Source of the DNA: Rhizaria sp. SCN 62-66
Taxonomy: Eukaryota > Rhizaria, unplaced
NCBI GenBank assembly: GCA_001724265.1
Contig: MEDY01000409.1
Coordinates: forward strand, 1-49,823
Direction of reading: 5' to 3'
Length of the DNA: 49,823 nucleotides
A model generated the notes under the pieces. It was not told the origin of the DNA and did not search any database. It was given only the letters and a program-made list of their open reading frames with translations. Below, one piece after another: positions 42,587-49,823 of this stretch (the stretch's first letter is position 1; each line of letters begins with the position of its first letter). The translations under genes were made by a program, and so were the position numbers.

Positions 42587-45500
42587 ATGTTTCAAGTCAG
42601 TTCTTTAAACGTGGCCGTCCGCCGCGCTAGTGAGGGACTGACTCGGGGCTTGCTGGCTTCGACAGCTTCCTCTCACTCACTTCCCGCTGGCAGCGTGGTC
42701 TCTGCGACTTTTTCCCGCAACGGCCATCCTTGTCGCTATGCTTGGGCGCGCCCTTCTGCTGCCGCGCGCCCATCGACCTCGTCGGCGCGCCTCTTCAGCT
42801 CCAGCGCTCCCGCCACGCCGGATCCTTCGGCGCCTCCGTCGGCCGCGACCGCAGCCGCGACCGCAGTGGACGTATCCGAGCCCATCCTGCTCTACAACAG
42901 CCTCTCGGGCCGCCTTGAGCCCCTGCGGCGCACAGACTCGTCATTGACGGCCTCGGGCGCGCCGCGGCCCCTGCGCTGGTACCTGTGCGGCCCCACCGTG
43001 TACGACGCGGCGCATCTCGGCCACGCCCGCACGTACGTCAGCTTCGACCTGCTCCATCGTGCGCTCACAGACGTGCTTGGCGCGCCCGTAGACCTGGCCA
43101 TGGGCGTTACTGATATTGATGACAAAATCCTTGCCCGCGCGCGCACCGCCGGTGTCCCGTGGCGGCTGCTCGCGCGACATTTCGAGTACCAATTCCGCTC
43201 TGATCTGTTAACGCTCAATGTCCGGCCCCCAGCGGTATTCCTGCGCGTATCCTAGCACGTGCCCGACGTTGTGGCCTTTGTCGCCGCCATCGCCGCGCGC
43301 GGGCTTGCGTATGAGGCCGCCGACGGCGTGTATTTTGACACCACGGCCTTCCGCGCGCATGGTCACGCGTACGGCAAGCTTCGCCTCGCGCCAGAAGCCG
43401 TGGAGCGGCAATACGCAGCGTTCGCGGCCGCACGCGCGCGCGCGCGCGCCACGGCGGCGACCGCGGATGCGAGTGAGGTTGACGCGGCCGGACTGGTGTC
43501 GCTCGACGCTGAACTGGGCGTTTCAGGCGTTGACGTCGACACCGGTTCCGCCCGCGACACCAACACCAACGCAAACTCCGCGGGCACACGGGCACAGCAG
43601 GATTTGGCTGCGCTGGGCGGGATGGGCGGCTCGACCGGTCGATTTGTCTCCGCCTCGGCAGCCGCACGGTCGTTCAAGAGCGCAGAGGCCGACTTCGCTC
43701 TCTGGAAGAAAGTCACAGTCACCGACACCGGCGCAGCCACTTGCTCTGGCTCCGGCGCTAGTGCCAGTGCAGCAACTGATGCGGACGAGGCGTGGTGGGC
43801 GTCCCCGTGGGGACCCGGCCGCCCTGGCTGGCACATCGAATGCTCCGCGATGACGGCCGCGCTCTGGGGCCCGCGGCTTGACTTGCACGGCGGCGGCGTC
43901 GACCTCCGCTTCCCGCACCACTGCAACGAAATTGCGCAGGGCGAGGCGCGCTTTGGCTGGGCGCAGGTCCTCTCCGACGAGGCTGGCTGCGTTGCCGCCG
44001 CGAATGGCAGCGGCACTGGCGGCTGTGGCGACAGCCACGCCCGCGATGATGACGCGTGTGTCGTCGTGCGCCTTGACGATGGCTCGGACTCGGGCTCTGG
44101 CTCTGGCTCTGACCCGGGTACGCGCGTGCACTCGCGCCGCGGCGAGTGGTGCCCACAGTGGGCACACACCGGTCACTTGCATATCACAGGCCGCAAAATG
44201 TCTAAATCGCTTAAGAACTTCGTCACGGTCCGCGAGCTCCTCGCCGCGGGCACCTCTGCCGACGAGTTCCGCATGCTCTGCCTCCAGGCGCACTACCGCG
44301 CCGGGCTCGACTACGCGCCTGAGCGCCTCCGCGCCGCGCGCGCCGCCATCACCGCCGTCAGGGACTTCTGGGAACTCGTGGCGCGCACGGTTGCTGCGTC
44401 GCCGTCTGCCGTGCCGCAGGGCGCCGCGCCCCGCGCTGCCGCTGCCGCCTATGGCGCCGCGCTCACAGCTACTAATGCTAATACAACCGCTCGCTCTTCT
44501 GCCGAGCGCGTGTGGGACGCGCCGCTGCGGCCGCGGCCGGCGGACCTCGCGCTCGCCGCTGCAGTCTCGGCCTGTCGCGCTGACGTGCTCGCCGCGTGTC
44601 GCAACGACTTCGACGGGCCGCGCGTGCTCGCCGCGCTGCAGGATCTCTGCGCGGCCGGCCGCAGGCACGCGTTGGAGCCCGCGCCGGCGCCGCACCTGCT
44701 CCAGTTGGCGGCCGCTGAGACTGCGCGCGTGCTCCGCCTGCTGGGCTTCCGCTTTGCCGGCGCACCCGACGAGGCCGCCGCGTCCCCCTTTGCCGCCTCT
44801 GCCTCCGCTGCTGCTGCTGCTGGAGCGCTCGACGCTGACTCTAGCGCGGGCGCGGTGTGGCGTGCCGACGTGACCGCGGCTGACGTGGCGATGGCCCACC
44901 CAGACGCGGCACCCGCGGCGGTGCGCGAGGCGCTTTGGCCGCGGCTTGCAGGGCTCAAGGGTGCAGACGCCGCCGCAGCGCTCGCCGCCGCAGAGGTGGA
45001 GGCGCGCGCTGCTGCGGCCGCCACTGCTGGAAGTGGGAGCCCGACTGCAGCTGCGCAGTTGCGGTGGCCGGCGGAGGCGGTGGCGCCCGCGGCGGCCATC
45101 GCGGACGCGTTGGCATCCTTCCGTGGTCAAGTCCGCGCCGCTGCACTGCGAACTACGCAGCCGCAGTCGACACAGTCGCATCCTACACAGCTACAGTCTG
45201 AGTCTGATGCACAGTCGCAGTCAACGTCGGCGGCGGCGGCGTTGAAGCTGAGCGGCAAGAATGGCGCTGCAGCGCAGGCGGCCGCGGCGCTGGCGTCCGC
45301 CGAGGCCGCTGGCTCCGCGACGGCGGCCGTGCCTGTGGAGGTGCTGCGCGCTCTCTCCACTGGCGCGGCCGCGGGCGGGGCTCTGGCAGCGCGCGTACTT
45401 GCACTGTGCGACGAGGAACGCGACGTGACGCTGCCCGCGCTGGGGTTTGCGCTCAAGGACGTCGCCACCGCGAGCGACGTCGCGCAGCAACAACAGCTGC

Positions 45501-45745
45501 AGCAGCAGCAGCAGGGCGAGCATGAGAGTGCAAATAAAGGGTATTTCTTGCGGGCGCTGCATGCGGGCGAGGCGGCTGAGATGCAGCGCGCGCTGCTCGA
45601 GGCCGCACAGGCGCGCGTCGCCAAGGCTGGCGGCTCCGCCAAGCCTGCCGCGGGCGCCAAGGCCAGCAAGGTATTGGGGGCTGCGGCTGCGGCTGCGAGC
45701 GCGACGGCGAGTGCTGACAAGGACAAGAGCAAGGGCAAGAAGTGA
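42587..45745 (+). CDS. Cysteinyl-tRNA synthetase, read through one in-frame TAG
   Basis: Charges tRNA-Cys. 1,052 codons, ATG 42587 to TGA. Class I signatures: [17 protein letters not shown] (zinc Cys134, HIGH-like HLGH 143-146), [17 protein letters not shown] (Cys419), FPHHCNE (His444, Glu448) and GRKMSKS (537-541). All four zinc ligands are present. The TAG at 43253-43255 is codon 223. It sits in a conserved block reading [25 protein letters not shown], which aligns without a gap to human CARS1 [20 protein letters not shown], so TAG stands where Glu is common. Residues 1-95 look like an organellar presequence (Arg/Ser/Ala-rich, SARLFSSSA), so this may serve mitochondria or both compartments. 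There are long inserts at about 280-370 and 460-520 and an Ala-rich C-terminal region ending in a Lys-rich tail. Typical CysRS proteins have 460-750 residues. Confidence 0.93.
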
Positions 45746-47258
<1,513 letters not shown>

Positions 47259-47938
47259 ATAAGAAGACACGACTGTCTCTCTCTTCGTCCGTCCGTCTGT
47301 ATTATCGTTTTATCTTGTCTAACATATGTCCAGCTGCACGCCACACGCACGCAAGTACTGGTGCTGCAGGCTAACTGCTGGCCGAATGCGTCAGTGTGGC
47401 AACGCAGCGCCGCAGTCTGTTGGATCGTGAATGCCGTTTTATCCGTGTGTTTGAATGCATGACTCTGCGCGCGAGTGAGTGGGCGAGTTATGTGAGCTGG
47501 CGTCTGTCAAGGGACTGTGTTCTTACGCGTTATGATCTTATGATCTTGATCTATTTTCTTTTGAGTTTTTTTTTGTTGTTGTTGTTTTGTTTTTCACACT
47601 GTAAATTGCGGGAATACCGAAGGTTACATTACGTAGTGCTAATTATCTATTGTCTATTGCTTGAGTTCACTTTCCAGACGGCACTCTTCTCGCCGTCTGT
47701 GATGGCAGTATAGTTCACTCAACATGCGTTCCATACAAGTCTAGATAGGTATTATTCTTAAAGTAATCAACCAGTGACACTCCATTATGCATATACTTCC
47801 CGGTTACCATGCCATGCTGATGAGCATATTATAGCTGTAAGGCATAACATATTTAATATAGTATGCGTGTTTCTGCGAATTTCTTCTAAGGATCTTTCGA
47901 TGTCCGTCCACGCCACCGGGAAGTTACAGTTATTTGTT
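47259..47938. other. 3' flank of PRMT1, no gene seen
   Basis: Moderate to low GC with T-runs near 47560-47600. No convincing reading frame or RNA gene. Confidence 0.55.
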
Positions 47939-48277
47939 TCATAACTAGGAAGTCTGCTGACTCTTCACCATCTGCAACAGGCTCCAACTGGAATCCAACT
48001 GACGCACTGTAAGCGAACTCTTACTCTGACCCTTCCCGGCTTGTAATTTGCAAAACACGGAAGAAACCGGAATAGGACCGAATTGAGAGAGGCGAGCACG
48101 CAACATCTCGAACGCAACTTGACTAGTCCATTTAAGGCCAGAGTCAATGTGGTACAGGCTGGAAAATTGCAGATCTTTCGTGATCAACTGGCAGACAGTT
48201 GCCACAGCGCGGAGAGCTGCTTTTGCTGGAGCATTGGTGTACGAGAGCTGCGCAAACGCGGAACAGGTCGGAGTGGA
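47939..48277 (-). CDS. Candidate terminal exon of an unassembled minus-strand gene
   Basis: From a possible acceptor (ATCGCCCCAG) the frame reads STPTCSAFAQLSYTNAPAKAA and then amphipathic helices such as ALRAVATVCQLITKDLQF. It ends SWSLLQMVKSQQTS, a TAG, one Leu codon, then TGA. If TAG is sense here the natural end is the TGA at 47939-47941. No family is recognised. The composition is lower in GC than neighbouring genes, so coding status rests on the look of the translation alone. The frame also stays open upstream to 48361 without an ATG. Confidence 0.3.
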
Positions 48278-49823
48278 CTGGGGCGATCCGTTTACAAGGC
48301 CAAAAACGGAGAGGAGAAGGCGCCTACTTTGGTTCGGGACAAGTTTACGCCAACAAAACACAAAAAAAGATAGGATTCACGACAAAACACGACTGCTTCT
48401 GGCGCAACGCTCAACTGGTAAGAGGGAATAGAAGAGTGTCGGACTTGAGAGTCGAGTCGAGAAACCTGCGGGAACAGCGGGGGAGATTGCGAAGAAGTAT
48501 CGCAGCGGTGCGGCGTTAGACTATATTAAAACAATGAAATTAAATCAAACTAAACACATAAAAGTAATGATTCTTTGGTGGCACATCGTCTAAGACCACT
48601 AATACACCATTTTCCCGGTCGGGCCAGAGGTCTTCTCTCGCTCGTGCGTGCTACGGAGGTTACGAAAAAAACATTAATAAACGGGTCACAGCACCACAAA
48701 ACCATTTCTGATGCAAATAAATTGCTTTAGTTTCGTATGCGCCAATATGAAATTTGCAATTTCTTAATGTCCTCTTGGTTTTTTTCGTTTGCGAAGCAAC
48801 GTACTTTTGTTCATCTCGAAGAAGTGGCGCTTTAGCCCACTATGAGTTCGGTAACACAGCAGTCGTTGATGCTGAACGCCAATCGCAATCCCCTTTGGAA
48901 GCTCGTGAAGCTGTTTTGAAAGCGGGCGCGTTGAGCCTCACGCAGCTCGCGAGCAGCTTGTGTCGAGTCACAACTACGTTTTACGAATGATTACACACGT
49001 TTAGCGACCATGACTGTACATTGTCATCGCTAATTGTTGTTAGTGAGCAACTGAGCAACAGTGATTGCACCTTCATTTGTTGCAAGAGAACAAATGCGCT
49101 GGGAAAGCAGCCTTGAGATTGTGACTCGTATTATTTTCGTGTTAAGTAAGTCGCGGTTAGGACTGAGGAGCGAAGTCAACAAAGACAAGGCACGATACAG
49201 CGATAAACAGGACTGGACAGTGATGTCAACGCTGCAAATGCAAGTCAACCGCCTGATGCAAACAAGTGCACCTTCAAGGACATCCCCACGACGCCCGCAA
49301 AGGCGGAAGAGATCTCGCGCATGCGACTGTTCCTTCAGAATCATATGGGGGAAATCAGAGAGGTGAGAAAGCGTGCAAAAACATGTTTCTAAGAAGAAGA
49401 ATTAAAGTGAAAAGGAGGATCAATAAGAAAATACTCGTGAGCGAGAGAACAGCTTTACTTACGATGAAACCATGCCTTTACACGGTGTTGAGCGAGACAG
49501 GATATTCTTCAACCTGTTGACGGGCAGATCATACACTTTTTCTTCTTCTCACGCCTGCCTGCTGCTCACAGTCAGTTTCGTGCAGCGACATGGCAGACAC
49601 ATGTCGGCCAACGTGGCGAGCCGCCCAGTGGCGATCTGTCGGGGCCCGATTTTTCTGGGGGCACCAAAAGGGGGCGAAAGTCATGAACGTATTACTTTCA
49701 TGTTCTGGTAGATTCAACACATTTGATGCACTGAAAACAAAGAAAAGGATGGGATCAGAGTATGATTAAGCCGTTCTTTATTTGTTATTCTTCTACAAAT
49801 ATGTATATGTGCCAAAGTCGGCG
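48278..49823. other. Unresolved region at the right end
   Basis: Medium GC, with several short open pieces on both strands and strong splice-like sites (GTAAGT and TTTTCAG on the minus strand). It looks like one or more intron-richer genes than elsewhere in the window. Nothing could be assigned a function. No RNA gene recognised. Confidence 0.4.
49560..49733 (-). CDS. Candidate internal exon of an unassembled minus-strand gene
   Basis: After a good acceptor, CTTTGTTTTCAG, the minus strand reads ASNVLNLPEHESNTFMTFAPFG and then a GC3-rich stretch with RKIGPRQIATGRLATLADMCLPCRC. Possible donors GTGAGC and GTGAGA follow. A shorter downstream exon candidate (about 49452-49517, between CAACAG and GTAAGT) is open in a compatible frame. 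I could not join these into a protein, and the gene may run off the right edge. Confidence 0.3.

Noticed and set aside
43253-43255. Premature stop making CysRS a pseudogene
   Set aside because: All catalytic and zinc residues are intact on both sides, there is no frameshift, and other essential genes in the window show the same TAG pattern.
43523-45181. A 552-codon open frame antisense to CysRS
   Set aside because: It lies opposite the synthetase motifs and is Arg/Gly-rich; a composition artefact.

Overview
The window is eukaryotic nuclear DNA from a microbial eukaryote (protist). GC-rich, alanine-rich reading frames are separated by short AT-rich gaps. Spliceosomal introns are few and small, with donors GTACGT or GTATGC and CAG acceptors. 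The proteins are eukaryotic housekeeping types: actin, telomerase reverse transcriptase, mitoribosomal uS5, mevalonate kinase, a nucleostemin-type GTPase, THADA/Trm732, V-ATPase subunit a, Prp19, CysRS and PRMT1. I cannot name the species. A THEG-like repeat protein weakly hints at a flagellum.

Layout, left to right: actin C-terminus (+); an ARM/HEAT-like protein (+); a secreted DUF952 protein (+); a giant TERT (-, 4748-11236); a KXD1-like protein (+, one intron); a THEG-like repeat protein (-); a nuclear-looking protein with a methyltransferase-like fold (+); mitochondrial uS5 with large extensions (-, one intron); mevalonate kinase (-); a GNL3/Nug1 GTPase (-, one intron); THADA (+, 8.3 kb); V-ATPase subunit a (+, one intron); Prp19 (-); CysRS (+); PRMT1 (+). 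The last 2.5 kb holds fragments of a probable multi-exon gene that I could not assemble. No transposon, CRISPR array, rRNA or tRNA was recognised.

The main finding is that TAG appears to be a sense codon. Five in-frame TAGs lie inside four genes: two in TERT, one each in CysRS, mevalonate kinase and the KXD1-like gene. In TERT and CysRS, conserved family sequence continues in the same frame on both sides. All fifteen recognisable genes end in TAA (10) or TGA (5), none in TAG. This points to a nuclear code in which UAG alone is reassigned and UAA and UGA remain stops. The amino acid is not settled (Gln, Leu or Glu are candidates). Read this way, TERT becomes one gene of about 2,115 codons instead of four pieces. 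The proteins act in unrelated pathways (telomere maintenance, splicing, tRNA charging and modification, mitochondrial translation, isoprenoid synthesis, organelle acidification, ribosome assembly); no operon-like grouping is seen.
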